From Oryza sativa Japonica Group (lineage: Eukaryota > Streptophyta > Magnoliopsida > Poales > Poaceae): a stretch of 64,000 nucleotides of DNA. Of this stretch, positions 1 through 12,404 are shown in pieces. A program made the translations under genes and the position numbers. Below the pieces are notes generated by a model. It worked only from the letters and a program-made list of their open reading frames with translations. It was not told the origin of the DNA and made no database searches. Every line of letters begins with the position of its first letter. Positions within the stretch are counted from its first letter, which is position 1. The stretch lies in contig NC_089035.1 in NCBI RefSeq assembly GCF_034140825.1, positions 42,958,001-43,022,000 of the forward strand, in the 5' to 3' direction.

Positions 1-723
1 TCAACTTCTAGTGAGGCTCAAAATCATTTCAGGTACCATTGGAAGTCTGAGAGTCAAGGGACCTATTTCAAAAATAATCAGTAAATATATGAACACAAGG
101 TCACAAGCCTATAGCAAAAGAAAGTGACCTTACTTAAGTACTGTGTAAGTATAAACCAACAAGACTGCAAATGGGTAATACCAATCCAAAGTTCCTAAAA
201 AATATTAGCAAGATTGCTGCTATATGGAAAATATGAACAGACACTTGTAAAAACAAGTAATAGTGCTAATGGCATTAGGAAAAGGAATTCAGTAACCACT
301 AATGCTCATTTCAAAAAGCTGGTCTGCTGGTATGCTAGGTGATCTGCAATTGCATACTTTAAAAGTAATGACCAAAGGACCATGAGCATCACTTTGTGCG
401 ACAACTGTCTAATGCACAATAAAATTTGGTTCCTTGACAAACCAAGAGTTCATCAGAAACCTTCATAATATGCAATTAGAGAGATTCTGATTCTTTACAA
501 CCAAGTGTTAGCTTCCCATTCATATTTAAGATCTCAAATCATCATTGGAATTAGGCAATTAGTTATCACGAATCCCTTTTATTCTTTCATGTCAACCCCC
601 CCCCCCCCCCTAAAAAAAAAAAACTGACGATTACAATATTGCCTGCACAGACGTAGAAAGCTGCAAAAGCAGGTTCTGGCCATTAGTGGATACAAGTGGA
701 GGAGCCAGACATTGATACCATAC
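1..723 (-). other. Intron of the phosphatidylserine decarboxylase gene (incomplete)
   Basis: After the exon at 724-771 a clear GT donor follows. I find no segment continuing the decarboxylase protein down to position 1, so the next exon should lie left of the window. Positions 598-623 hold a run of C followed by a run of A. Confidence 0.6.
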
Positions 724-3700
724 CTTGAAACTTTCAAGAGGATCCTTGACTTCATCCAAATTAATTTGATCCTGCATTTTGTGCAAAGCATGGCATGGAT
801 TACATATAGTTATGTGCATAAAATATGCAAACATTTTTAGTGGAAGTAAAAAGGGCAGAAACATGCAGCTCCCAGACACTAAAAAAAGCCAGAAGCCTTC
901 TATAACGGGTACAAAGTTCTAAACAGTTCTGGCGAGAACATGCCTGTAGCAAGGTGGTAAGTTCTCCAGTTGTGAGGTTACTAATCACGGTTCAAACCTT
1001 GGTTCTCACAAAAAAAAAGAGGGCCCTCACTGTGTGTTCCCCTAAAGTATGGGTTAAGACACGGCTGGGGGCAACGGAGTCCCCGTACGATAGTACAAGT
1101 AAGAGCCAGCTTTCAGGCCCTTTTCTTGACTTTGAATGCAATGCCTTCAGGATCTCTCCCGTTGGATGGATTTTTTTTTTTTAAAAAAAAAACAGTTCTG
1201 GCATTAAGACCCCTGTTTGGAGTTCTTTTTACTGAGATATTAAAAGTGAACTTCTTCATGTTTATGGACATAATCCATATGTGTACAAGAAAAAAAAGGG
1301 GCAGTCCATAATCCATACCTTAAACAACTCAAGGAACTTTGGAATATCTTTGGCAGATTCAGGTGAGCTCATCTTTTTTCCTTGCTTCTCAGATAGGTTC
1401 TTCAAGAGATCTTTGACACCTGCATGGCAAAAATTCAAAAGAACACAGGCATATCAATGTAAAATGTTTTCTTTGGCATTAGCGTCTATTGAGAAGTCCA
1501 CATAGGTTAACACATTAAGTAATCATAAAGACCATCCATAGAAAGATTAAAAGAAATGCTTGTTAACACAGAACATTATAATATAGTTATTCATAAAAAT
1601 AAACCATCACTCTTGTGTCAACATTTGTGTAAGGATGGGTTCTCAAAAACTAGCAGTAATTGTTGCTTTCTTGTTTCCAGCTGCATGCAAGCAAAGGTGC
1701 AGGGACCATAAGAATTTCAACAAGTGTGTAGTACGCAGCCCAGGAGAAGTTCAAGTCTGAACTCTAGCTCACAGAACAGTTAGCTTCTTGTTCATAAAAT
1801 GGTAACTGCTAAACATAAACTCTAGAGACATTGTAAAGTTGTAATGCCCACGGTAGTTAGATTCATAAACCAACATTCTTGAAAATAAAGCATTATGACT
1901 TGTGTTGCATGTATGTACCAGTGAGGGAAAATCCAGAACATTTGAATGAACAATGTAATGTTTTTTGGCATTCTAGGTATATAAATGGCTAATGGGAAAA
2001 TATGGGACAAACTGCTCTGCTTCTTATTCCAACATACCTGTGTCAATAAGAGTTAGCCCTACTTTTGATTGGTATAAAGCTCTCATAGACAACACAATCT
2101 TTCCGTCTATAACTTCTTCAACTAGTCTCTTAGTTCGCCGGTCGAAAACCTAATCCATGTATTGAGTAAATGAAAGAAAGGAGAGCAATTAAAATATGCA
2201 ACTTTAAGGAGAAAAAACCTTAAAGCAGACCCAAAAGGACCAGAACAAGCTCTGTTAATAAGCCCACATAAATAGAGAATGGCAGTTAATCTAACTAATG
2301 GATTAGCTGAAACATACCAAGATATGAGAAGCAGTAGAGCCCGAGTGCAAACCAACATCATACGAGGAAAAATGAGCCCATTCGCTAAGCTTAAACATCC
2401 ACCTACACATGGAAGATGTATGACTTGGAATATAGCTTACTAATTTCATATGAAGTTTCCAAAAGAACAGAAAAATATTGTTGTTGATAAGTGTAGAACT
2501 TTACCCATATGATGCTTGCTTATCTGTTAGAAATCCTCCAGTCATAATCTGATTACCAGTTCCCTCATCAAAACAAAGTGTCATGTGTATCATATCATTT
2601 ATTTTGTCGTGTTTACCAAGAATTTCACCACAGACAGGACAGTTACTGATAAGTGGTTCTCTGAAGAAGAGGACAGAGATTAACTAGTTATACCATTACG
2701 TTTTAGAGCTAAAACAATGATTAACTTTGGAAACAAAACTAAATATGCTAAGGTAGGGGTTAGTTACTTCTCTTGTTGATTAGCTAGAAGGGCTGCCAGT
2801 TCATCCATGTCAACTATACCATCACCATTTTTATCAGCTTGACGGAAAAGCTCTTCAATCTGGTATATGAGAGAAACTAATATGATATACTAGGGAGAAC
2901 TGCGGATAGACCTGATTACAACTACAACGAACAAAATATTAAAAAAGAATGGGAAATATGTCATACCTTTGCAACTGCTAATTTATTACCAAAAGCTTTC
3001 ATCAGGTCTGAGAATTCAGATAATGATAGCTCTCCATCTTCATTGTAATCCTGTTGTAAAAATAGCACATTTATGCTCTGTAGACTGGAATACAAAGAAA
3101 TGAAGGCAACACATGCAATGCAAATTGATAGGCAAGGGTTTTGAAAATAATGTAAATTATGTGCAGGTGACTAACGAGTGTTTCAAGAATAATATTAGGG
3201 CTAACTAATAGTGTAAATAAAGCAACCAGGGACGCTAAAAGGTAAATGATCCAAGCTGCCATATTCAACATGCTTCTTGAAAAATAGTGTTGGTCATATA
3301 GCCTAACAGCCCATGAGATGACCAGGGAAGTAATCATTATATCCAAACATTATAAATTCACAATCAATCGAAACAACGTGAAAACAATAACGTTAGTGTG
3401 CTCTATAGTTCAATAGAAGATTATCAGGTATTATTCAGAATTTCACATATGAAAAGAGCAAATGTTTAATCAGTATTGAGAAAGTACCACTATAGCCAAG
3501 ACACGGCGTGCAAAACTTTGTTCTGTTTCAACGGGATCCTGCAACAGAAACAGTGGAGAACAGCTTTACTACTTGGAAGATGTTCCGTGAGTGCCACACT
3601 CAAGATAAAGGGGGAAAAGGTGATTACTTCAATGTAACATGAGATGGATATGCTGCCCACAATAGTAGCTGATGATGATGGGTCCAATAGAGAAAGGACC

Positions 3701-5347
3701 TCAGAGTGTTCATCCAGATCCTGTTATGGAATTTATTTTTGTCAAATTAATATTTATATACAAAGTTGTGAATATTTCTAGAAATTTGAAGGTATTGCTC
3801 ATATTTCTGTTAAGCTCCAGTCTTAACTGCATCATCCAGCCATCCTCATATTAGGGCAGATATGATAGGGATATACATATAGATTTGAATCACGATATTT
3901 TACAGTGTGCCACATTCTTAAATAAAACATGTTCATAGGGTTTTCTCGTGCAAAAAAACATTCAATTATTAAAATGTAGAGAAAATATGACTTTTTCAAA
4001 AGAATCTATGAACCAAACTGAATAGAAAGGCACTGTACCTTAGTGAGCAATTCAAACAGATCAACTTCACAGTAACCAACCAAAGTATTCTTGGAGAATC
4101 GGTTAGTCTACAAAAAGAAAAATAATTAACATCATTAGGCGCGACATTGGTTTGACGAACACTTGCTATCAATTCAAGTTTCTTAAGTCACATATTTATA
4201 GTCGAAGGCCAACACAAAGGCAAAATACCTCAAAGACAGATATGCGTGCAATGTGAGGTCCATTTGTTTCTACCACAACCTTCTTTTCCTGCACATTTGT
4301 AAGCATTGTCAAACTAATGTTTACATTGGTGGAGCAGCAGTATGATACAACACAATACAGCTTCATGGGGACCAAAAAGGTAACAGCTTACTCACAGAGT
4401 TCCATACGGGCGTGGAAGTACTGTTGAAATGTAAGCAAAGACAGGGAAAAGAAAATAGCGTTAGATTCCAAATATGGACCTATGTAGGATAAACTTGATA
4501 ACAGAAGTAAAAGGAAGTCAATTCACAAGATGAAGTTATTGTAGTAATTTGACTACCTGACTTTTTGATAGGTGGCTTTACAGGTGGAAAATTGGCAATT
4601 AAACATGGAATTAAATTTCAATAAAGGCCTGGTAAATAGGTTTGGGATTTAAACAGATTCCAATAGCAAAAGCATCAATCCAATTTCCTGTACTAATTCC
4701 TCGTTAACACAAATCGTACGGACTTTATAAGCTTTTAAATTTTGCTAACGCAAAAAAGCTGATCAGAGTATAATATTCAAAATCTACTGCATCGACAATG
4801 AACAAACCACGAGTATGTTCAAAAATGGGGAAAATGAAGCGAAAAATCTAACACAACAAAAGAAATATATTAGATGAAAAATATGCTCAACTTGTCAGAC
4901 TTCTCGGTGCGGTACGTGCGCTCGCCCAGCGAGAGGCACGCGATGAACTTGTCCTTGAACTGCATATCCGCCTGTGGCCACCAACCAAATCAAAACAACG
5001 CGTACAAAACCACAGCAGCAGCGTACACAGACGGAATGAATCAAAACCACCGATCCCCAATTCCACCCCCCTCCGCTTCGCAGCCGCAAGCACACACACC
5101 CAACCCGGCCCCGTACCTTCACTATCCGGATGCGCGCGATGCCGGCGAACTCGTCGACGGCGATGGCCCTCCCCGTCCCCGACTCGGAGGCGTGGGCGTC
5201 GCCACCGGGACGCCCCGCGCGGTCGCGGTGGCGCAGGCGGAGGCGGCGGCGGAACCGCTCGAAGCGAGACGGCAGCGGCGAGGGCGGCGACTCGCCGTCG
5301 CCGCCGCCGCCGCCGCATGCATTGTGGCGCGAGGGCGAATGGCCCAT
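724..5347 (-). CDS. Phosphatidylserine decarboxylase proenzyme, C2/EF-hand type (PSD2/PSD3-like), 5' part; 3' end lies outside the window
   Basis: Fourteen exons read on the minus strand: 5117-5347, 4901-4971, 4396-4420, 4229-4288, 4039-4107, 3628-3720, 3488-3538, 2967-3050, 2768-2859, 2505-2660, 2318-2402, 2038-2149, 1319-1419 and 724-771. All have GT-AG junctions and keep one frame for 426 codons. The product converts phosphatidylserine to phosphatidylethanolamine. Residues about 66-183 form a C2 domain, followed by two EF-hand loops, DYNEDGELSLSE (about 201-212) and DKNGDGIVDMDE (about 237-248), then the PSD-specific segment containing CPVCGE and TGGFLTDKQASYGWMFKLSEW. This order is that of plant PSD2/PSD3 (endomembrane), not the mitochondrial PSD1. 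The self-processing C-terminal part is missing because the gene runs off position 1. The start is the first ATG; MGHSPS fits an N-myristoylation pattern (Gly2, Ser6), which is only suggestive. It is divergent from NdhO. Confidence 0.93.
934..1189 (+). mobile_element. tRNA-derived SINE in an intron of the PSD gene
   Basis: The insert is bounded by a perfect 13-bp target duplication AAACAGTTCTGGC at 921-933 and 1190-1202. Its 5' part has a pol III A-box-like stretch (TAGCAAGGTGGTAAG) and a B-box (GGTTCAAACC) at the right spacing, and it ends in a T-run (about 1171-1182) followed by a few A. T-rich 3' ends are known for rice p-SINE/Au-type SINEs; the exact family is not assigned. Confidence 0.8.
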
Positions 5348-6384
5348 CTGTCAGTGAGATGGAGTAGTTGGACTCGACGGCAACGCGCAGGCGCAGCGAG
5401 AGACTTGAAAGGCGATGACCTTTTAAACGCGAGGCAGAGTAGGAGGAAGGGTCATCGGGTGGTCCCCACATGTCATACAGATAATAATTAATGGCAGTTT
5501 CCACATGGCAGTTGTTATACATCTGGGAAAGGCAAAAGGCCGTACCCAAGCAGGAGTCGCCTGGGTGTTCGTTAGACTGACATGTGGGGCCAGGATATGC
5601 TCGGATCATTCACTACCTGGACATGCGGAAGAAGATTCATGATTTTTTTTTGCTTTTTTCCAGCGCAACCGTCGCAAGACAAAATAATGGTACGCGTGGG
5701 GCCGGTTTGATCGAATATTTTCGAAGGGTTGCTATGTTTTGCTAAAGTAGAGGTCAAATGGGATGGATCATGGATGGATGGGGACGTTGAAAACGCGGTG
5801 GATTCATTTGAGGAGGAAGGATCCTTGGCATCGGTCAATTGTGCATGTTACGACAAGTGCCACAAACCAGCAGAAGCAAAGGTAGAAGATGACCATTGCA
5901 AAAAAAAAAAAAAAGGGGGGGGGGGTGTCCTCCTAAGCTTAAGCTAGGCTTTGCATTGCTCTCAACGCTTTTCTCCCTTCCACTTGCCGCTGTTGTTTAC
6001 TCTTTCCAAGCTAAATAGCGACATAAAACTAAAGCGGAATTCCTCATTTGCTCGCTCATTCGCTGAGGTCGAGCATACAACAATCTAAGACGGTGTCATG
6101 ATCCATGACCTTGACTCCTCCAATTCTCCTTTATTTTTTCTGTCTATCTCTCTCTCTCTTTTCTTTTGCTAATTCATTCATATAATATAATCATCATATA
6201 TGGGCCTTACCCAAATGAGGTGAGCTGGGCCTGAAGCTTTGTGACAGTTGGCCCAAAACTGAGAGCGCTAGCTCAGGCCCAGTGGTCACCTTATCTGCCG
6301 CGTGCAATTCATGTGGCACATATTTACGTGCACTTCGTCACTTTGCTTTTTGCCATTGCCATTGCCAAAGCTAAGCTTCTCGCC
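5348..6384. promoter_or_regulatory. Divergent intergenic promoter region between PSD and NdhO
   Basis: About 1.04 kb separates the two divergent start codons. It includes a poly-A/poly-G tract at about 5896-5927, a CT-rich microsatellite at about 6144-6175, and four TGGGCC/GGCCCA boxes at 6201-6281 close to NdhO. I see no gene in it; the ORFs here are out of frame with any conserved protein. Confidence 0.6.
6201..6281 (+). promoter_or_regulatory. Site II (TGGGCC) cluster upstream of NdhO
   Basis: TGGGCC occurs at 6201-6206 and 6226-6231, and its reverse complement GGCCCA at 6250-6255 and 6276-6281, 104-184 bp before the NdhO ATG. TGGGCC/T boxes are recognised by TCP factors and are enriched in promoters of plant organelle and growth genes. 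Function here is inferred. Confidence 0.55.
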
Positions 6385-7445
6385 ATGGAAGCTCTCCTCT
6401 CCTCGCCGCGCGCTCTCTTCTCCGTCACGCCAACCGCGTGCTGGCCGGCGTCAGCCAGGAGGAGGAGACGTGTTGCTTCTCCTGTCAAGGCGGCCGCCGC
6501 CGCCGCCGAGCCGGCCGGGGAGGAGAAAAAGCCCGCCACCGGCGGCGCCGCGGCGGCGGCGGGAGACGGCCAGGCGGCTGCGCCGGCGCCGAAGAAGATC
6601 CTCAAGAAGAAACCTGTCTACTCGAGTAATGAATACGCTTTGCAACTTTGCATTTCAGCTCTGAGTTCTGAACAAGCATCAAAGCCATTTAGCTTCTTGT
6701 TTGTTTTTTTGTTTATACTTGATTAACCAATCCATTTATTTTCATCCAATTGATTTGGTTGATGATGCGCCACAGTGAAGAAGGGCCAGATTGTGCGCGT
6801 CGACAAGGAGAAGTACTTGAACAGCATCAACGTAAGCACACTGATCGATGCTACTGCATAGATGCTTCATTCATTTCTACTCTTTGTGCTGTAATTTCAG
6901 TCTATGATTTCCTCCCCTGCACATGATTTTTTTTAAAAATTTGTTTCATTGATTCAGTATCTGTCAGTTGGACACCCGCCTTTCTTCAAGGGGCTAGACT
7001 ACATATACGAGGACCGTGGCGAGGTAATTATTTAGCCCATCTTACTGAACCTGAAGTTAATTTCAGCTAATTAAACCTAGCAGTAAGAACATCTTCGTTC
7101 TAGCTACGGTCATAATCTTGTTCGTCATTACCGTGCAGGTTTTGGACATCAGAATCTTTGAAACAGGGGAGTATGCCCTGGTGAGTCACCTGCCACTTCA
7201 TTTCTTCTGTATATTTTGTAGATTTGGACTTCTGAATCTCATTCATATGTTTGGACAGATCGCTTGGGTTGGAATCCCAACTCCACCGGCATGGCTGCCA
7301 ACTTACATGCTCATCAAGGTAATTACAGTATCTCTAAGTCCATCACACATGCAGCATTGCCAAAATGCAGAATGTACCATCATTTGACCACTTAATCTTA
7401 ACACTATTTTTACAGTCGGATAAACTCGACTACGAGAGAATATGA
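6385..7445 (+). CDS. ndhO: Chloroplast NAD(P)H dehydrogenase-like complex subunit O (NdhO)
   Basis: Six exons: 6385-6625, 6776-6831, 6958-7023, 7139-7180, 7259-7318 and 7416-7445, giving a 164-residue protein. The first 70 or so residues are rich in Ala, Ser and Arg with few acidic residues, as in a chloroplast transit peptide. The mature part carries the family's highly conserved core (MKKGQIVRVDKEKYLNS, YLSVGHPPFFKGLDYIYEDR, ALIAWVGIPT, and a C-terminal LDYER). NdhO is a nuclear-encoded subunit of the stromal arm of chloroplast NDH, which works with photosystem I in cyclic electron flow. All splice sites are GT-AG, and the phase-1 first junction rebuilds the conserved Met. Four site II boxes lie just upstream. 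Identification is by motif recall and is strong. Confidence 0.95.
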
Positions 7446-8626
7446 TATGCACAGGATCGAAGGTTGCGTTCAAGCTAGCTCAGCAATCGGGTGGGAGATC
7501 GGTCCTTGGCCTGCCAGACTAGCGTTTTTTCAGTTGTTTTCTTCCCTGCATTGCAGATTCTTCCCCTATTTCGGTTCTTCCGACGATTAATCTGCAGATG
7601 TTTTCAGTCGGTTCGTGATATATGACAATGTGTTGTATATAGATGTCAATATGAGGCGATTTGCTGTTGCCTGTTGCTCCGCATCTAAATTAATTATACT
7701 GAACTGAAAAATTTAACAAAAGTTAAGTGATGATATTCAGAGCTATTCAGATTCATTTTTTGAGATGGCTAATTATCGTGCCATCTGATCGTATTCTGTA
7801 AGCTTCAAAAAAAAAATGTTAGAGATATACTGATATAGAATAGGCTAACGGATGCACATACCCATGAGAACGTCTCTTTTAAACACGTTCGTAATGCATG
7901 AAATAACTAAAAGTTCTACTGAAAGAATACTCATTGTACGTGTAACTGCGGATATCAGAATTTAAACTCTAATGAACATACTTCTTCTGTACGCACAAAT
8001 CCATCACTAGGCCCCGTTTGAATCCTCTAGGAAGAGAGGATATTTTTTTTTTGATATTCGTGGCACGCTTTTCAAACTGTTAAACGGTGTGTTTCGTGCG
8101 AAAACTTTCTATACGAAAGTTGTTCTAAAATATTAGATTAATCTAGTTTTTAAATTTGTAATAATTAAAACTTAATTAATCACATGTTATTACCACCTTG
8201 TTTTGTTATGAAGCTCTTTTGGAACGCATGTTATTTTTACGAGTTAATCCCATGAAAATTTGAAATATGTATGGATGGTTCACAAGAAACACAGGGATTT
8301 GCTGGCTCGAAGTAAAATAAGATAGAAGTAGAGGGTAAAATGAATGATGCATTAGATTTGTTAGAAGGAAAAATAATAATGAAATGACAGTTGAGATCAT
8401 ACATGTTCTTTCTATTGAAATACGTTAAACGAAAGCAATTCATATAATTTTTCCAACCATAAAACCTTATGCTTTTCAAACAGTCATGCAGGGGGAATTT
8501 ATAAATATTTGAATCTCTTAAGACTCGCACGAAATTTCCTTTTTGATCCAGCGGAACCCGGAGTATAATCAAGTGAATTTTCATCCACGTGCACAACCAA
8601 CCATTTCTTTGTTGGGTTAATTAATA
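7446..8626. other. Intergenic region after NdhO with possible MITE remnant
   Basis: This holds the NdhO 3' UTR and AT-rich DNA. Around 8009-8220 the sequence starts with GGCCCCGTTTG and continues AT-rich, resembling the left end of common rice MITEs, but I find no matching right terminus. ORFs here on the minus strand have no recognisable protein. Confidence 0.4.
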
Positions 8627-9252
8627 CTCTCCGTTTCATATTATAAGGCGTTTGAACTTATTTTTAATTAACTTTAACTAAGTTTATAAAAAAGCGCAAC
8701 AACGTTTTTTAACACAAAACAAATATGTCATAAAAGTGTATTTAATGATGGATTGTGAAATTAATTTGATGTGATAGATTTCTAGGTTTTCTTTGTAGTA
8801 AATTTCATAAACTCACCTATTCTGGTTCAAGTTATACAATACCATATGGATTTTAGCAGATGGACATAACCTCGGGTATTATAGTCCTGAAGTTTCATAA
8901 AACCACACCTTAATCAATTTACATACTCCTATATCAAAATTTTAAAAGGCTTTACTTACAAGCATGTATTATATGATAAATAAAAAAACTCATAAATTTA
9001 AGATGTGATTGAAGAACTCAAAAGCCTGTAATATCAAAATCAAAATGATCGATAGTGTTGTTTTATGAAACTTTATAGCTATAATACTGAGGGTTAAGTG
9101 GCACATGCTAAAATCTATATGATTTGTGCAATTTAGACCACAATACATAGGGTTAAGTGAAAATTACTCTCATTTTTATAAATTTGGTCAAACGAAATTT
9201 GATTTAGAAAAAAAAGTCAAAGCGTCTTCTAGTATGAAATGGGGTTCTTCAG
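8627..9252. mobile_element. Stowaway-like MITE (outer copy) interrupted by a second inverted-repeat element
   Basis: TA flanks both ends (8625-8626 and 9253-9254). The left arm (CTCTCCGTTTCATATTATAAGG) is partly mirrored by the right arm near 9205-9252. The right terminus is degenerate. The two arms together would make about 250 bp; the remaining 372 bp at 8797-9168 is a separate element. Confidence 0.6.
8797..9168. mobile_element. Nested fold-back element inside the MITE at 8627-9252
   Basis: The left 115 bp and right 115 bp are imperfect inverted repeats: both contain GGATTTTAGCA or its near copy, a GGGTATTATAG-like box and AAGTTTCATAAAAC. No clean target duplication is visible, so the ends are approximate. 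The family is not recognised. Confidence 0.5.
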
Positions 9253-9452
9253 TACGCGTACAATACAAAATACCAAGCAGGGTAAAATTAATTTGAAAGA
9301 TTTTTAAGTTTATGTGACGTTTAATTTAAAATTATACTCCCTATAGATTTTTATGATTACGATTACGATGTACAGTAGATTTAGATTTAGAGGGGCACAC
9401 AAACAAAAAGGAGAGAAGTAGCGCGGAAGGGGAGAAAAGAGGAAAAACAGTG

Positions 9453-11547
9453 ATGGAGGCAAGGGTTGCCGGAGTGCCCGAAGACGAGGAATCCGGCCTC
9501 CTCCCCCGCCCGTCCGCCGCCGGCCGCCGCCCATCCGTCGCCGCCGCGCGCCGCGCGCCTCCGCCTCCAGTCTGGGCCACCGTGGACGGGCCCCTGGGGC
9601 TGCCGCTGGAGGAGGCGGAGGGCCACGCTCGCCGCTTCTTCCTCTGGGGGTTCGCCTGCCTCCCCTTCCTCTGGGCCATCAACTGCTGCTACTTCTGGCC
9701 CGTCCTCCGCTCGCCGGCGACCTTCCCCTCTTCCGCCGCCTTCTCCCGAATCCGCCCCTGTGAGCCGCCGCCTCCTAAGATCTCATCATCTATCACCTGT
9801 GCGATTTCGTTTGCGTGGTTTGAGTTGCTCTTGGATCTATCTAGGTCGTCTCGTAGGTTTTGTAGTAACCCATCTTGTGAATCTGTGATGCAATGAAGTC
9901 CTTATTATTTATTAATCAGAAGCTGTTAACTGATATATTGCCATTGTATCTAATTTTGTGCAAACATGGGAGTGCTACTCTGTAATTTAGCGATTCTTCA
10001 GAAATTAGCTGGTCTTAAGACTCTCCGTACGATCTTGATTGGTGTAGAATTTAGTGCTATAATCAGAGGCTGCTAACGGAGCCTTGGAGGGTGTTGCTCC
10101 CTACTTGTTAGTGGCAACTGATTACTAAAGATCGACTTGGTCATGTTAATGATTTGTTGTAGTTGTTTTGGGGCACATTCGGTGTCTGCTACTCCCTATC
10201 TTGGTTAGAATATACTGATAGGATATGGTTATTTCCACTCTGAGAAGGGGGTTTTGAACCATTTTAGTTAGTTAGTTATTATTATTCATCTAATGAATCT
10301 GACCACTAGGCTCTCTTTTGACCTTCAATTATTTGGTTGGCATTAAAAGAATTTCTTGTACACCAGAATAAACGTCACTCTGTTGTAAGCTGTTGATGCC
10401 TATAAATCTGAGCAGTGTGTGTACTTGGTAATTGAATTTAGGATTAAAGCTCACTGATCAAAGTCAGTAAAGACAAGATACACCAAAGGAACAATCTGCG
10501 ATCCTTGAAATCTAATGTTGCTGTAATTTAATCTAGGGAAACATTTGCTTCATCTTGACACTTAGGAAAACAAGTTGGAGCATCAACATTTAATCAAAAT
10601 CTGTCCAGTTTGTAGTAAACTAATTAGGTCGTGATAGTGCAAATGTGCAATGCTTTGAAATCGGGGATTGCTTGAAATAGCAGCATCATTCTTGTGCGAT
10701 CATCATGTCGTTCATCACATTACCAGTTTGCAGAAATTTTTAGCTAATTTTTTAAACTAGAGTAAAGAAAAAGGATTATATAGTAATGAGAATTTTGTGG
10801 CATCTTAATCTGGACCAACTTCAACAGACTTTGAAGTAACTTTTCAGTGGCATTGCTGGGTTATTCCAGATGCTAGCAGTAAAGATGAGATATTTCACCA
10901 TGATACTATTACTATCACATACTTTGTAGCGAGAAGAGATAATTCTATCAGTTTCTCTGTGCTGGCATTTGCTTTCTTACACTTCTAGAGGTTATAGATA
11001 TATTTTCTTTTTGTAGTCATAGTATTCATTTGTTGATGAGGCATGCAGACTAGAAATTCGATGATTCCCTTTCAGACAATAAGGGATAAAATGCCTCAAC
11101 TAATTGGGTATCCAGTATCACAATGTTTCAAAGTGATTGTTTTGGTTTAGTCAAATGCCATAGCCTTGGGGTAATTTCTGAACCCTGCAACCTGTAAATG
11201 AAATACAGCGTTATCCCAAACCCTTGCCAAGATGAGGAGCATATGTCTTTTCATCTCTTGAGTTTTCCATGTCTTGCAAGTTTTTCTACTGCATATGTTA
11301 TCCTGACTAGCATAAGATGTTATGGAACTTCGTGGTAACCGTGTGGTCTACATTTTTCTTACACATTTTAGCTTCTTTTGCAGATGTTGTCCGGTCAGCA
11401 ATTGGCTTTACCATTTTCTCGGTGGTTCTACTCACCTGGGCCACAACATTTATAATTGGTGGCGAGCGATTATTTGGGCCAGGGTGGAACGATCTAGTGA
11501 TGTACAACGTTGCAGACAAGCTTGGTATCAGTGGGTTCATGGGATAG
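9453..11547 (+). CDS. PEN2: Gamma-secretase subunit PEN-2
   Basis: Two exons, 9453-9759 and 11384-11547, with a 1.6-kb intron; 156 residues. PEN-2 is the small membrane subunit needed for presenilin endoproteolysis and activity of the gamma-secretase complex in endomembranes. The first 40 residues are a variable Pro/Ala-rich region. Then come a conserved block with FFLWGFACLPFLWAINCCYFWPVL (positions about 62-85, first membrane segment region), a second hydrophobic segment (about 106-125, VVRSAIGFTIFSVVLLTW), and the C-terminal GPGWNDLVMYNVADK. The junction restores Tyr from T and AT. The start is the ATG at 9453; a GTG one codon upstream in the same frame is not used. Confidence 0.93.
9760..11383 (+). 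other. Single long intron of PEN-2
   Basis: 1,624 bp with GT-AG ends. I see no mobile element with clear ends and no other gene in it. Confidence 0.7.
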
Positions 11548-12325
11548 CTTCCATTTTATGCCTCGTTTTGAGCAGTCTTCATCTGACCATTTGTCTCAGT
11601 TCCTGTACTCTGTAAGACGATGTTTCCATCTGGTAAAGGTAGTAGCAGGTTTCACCCACATTGATAGACTTCCTGGTTCTTGATACAATTTGATGTAGTG
11701 TAATGTCAGCCATCAGTTCATCACTAGTGGTTAGACTGAAGATCGCTGTGACTTGAGTTTGTAGAGAAAACAGATTGTTCCTAAGTGCATATGTTTGTCA
11801 CAAGATTATATGTCTATCTAACCTGAAACCTGTGCTAGCTTTGAGATAACAAACAGCCCAGACCTGACATGAATGTGCTTCGTCTTACTGTACTCTTTAT
11901 TATGAGAGGAAATTATGTGTGAAAACAATGAGTTTTGTATTCGAAGTTTCGAACCCTTGTTCAGGCATATGTAGCAACTGGACTTATAACCAAGCCCAAA
12001 CAGGAGCAGCAGATTGAGCCCAGCAACGGCCGATCAACCATTCAACCATCATGCCGTCATGGGCATGAGCTCATCGTGACGAGAGATAGAGAGAGATTCA
12101 ATAGCGAAGAAGAAGCGCGGAAATACGCTGGAGAATTCACGTGTTTGGCCGCTGGGACTGGTCTGTTCACCGGTCAGCCACGCCGTCGACGACGATGACG
12201 AACAAGATAGCGGTGAATTCCAAACACGCTAGTGGTGGAAAGAACGGCGAATTCAAATCCGGTGAACTGAAATTTACATTAGTGACAGAAATGGGGAAAA
12301 AAACAGATAGATGGCAAAAGACATT
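11548..12325. other. PEN-2 3' UTR and intergenic DNA
   Basis: No supported gene. An ORF at 11935-12198 has no recognisable composition or motif and is judged spurious. Confidence 0.5.
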
Positions 12326-12330
12326 AAAAA
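12326..12330 (-). terminator. Pol III terminator of tRNA-Phe
   Basis: Five consecutive T on the minus strand begin 7 nt after the discriminator base of the tRNA, the usual pol III stop signal. Confidence 0.7.
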
Positions 12331-12336
12331 TTCAAA

Positions 12337-12361
12337 TGCGGTGAGCGTGGATCGAACACGC

Positions 12362-12404
<43 letters not shown>

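Noticed and set aside
4887-5609. 240-codon minus-strand ORF over PSD exon 1
   Set aside because: Different frame from the conserved C2 protein and crosses a clear splice donor.
11935-12344. Plus-strand ORFs next to tRNA-Phe
   Set aside because: No motif, and the second overlaps the tRNA gene.
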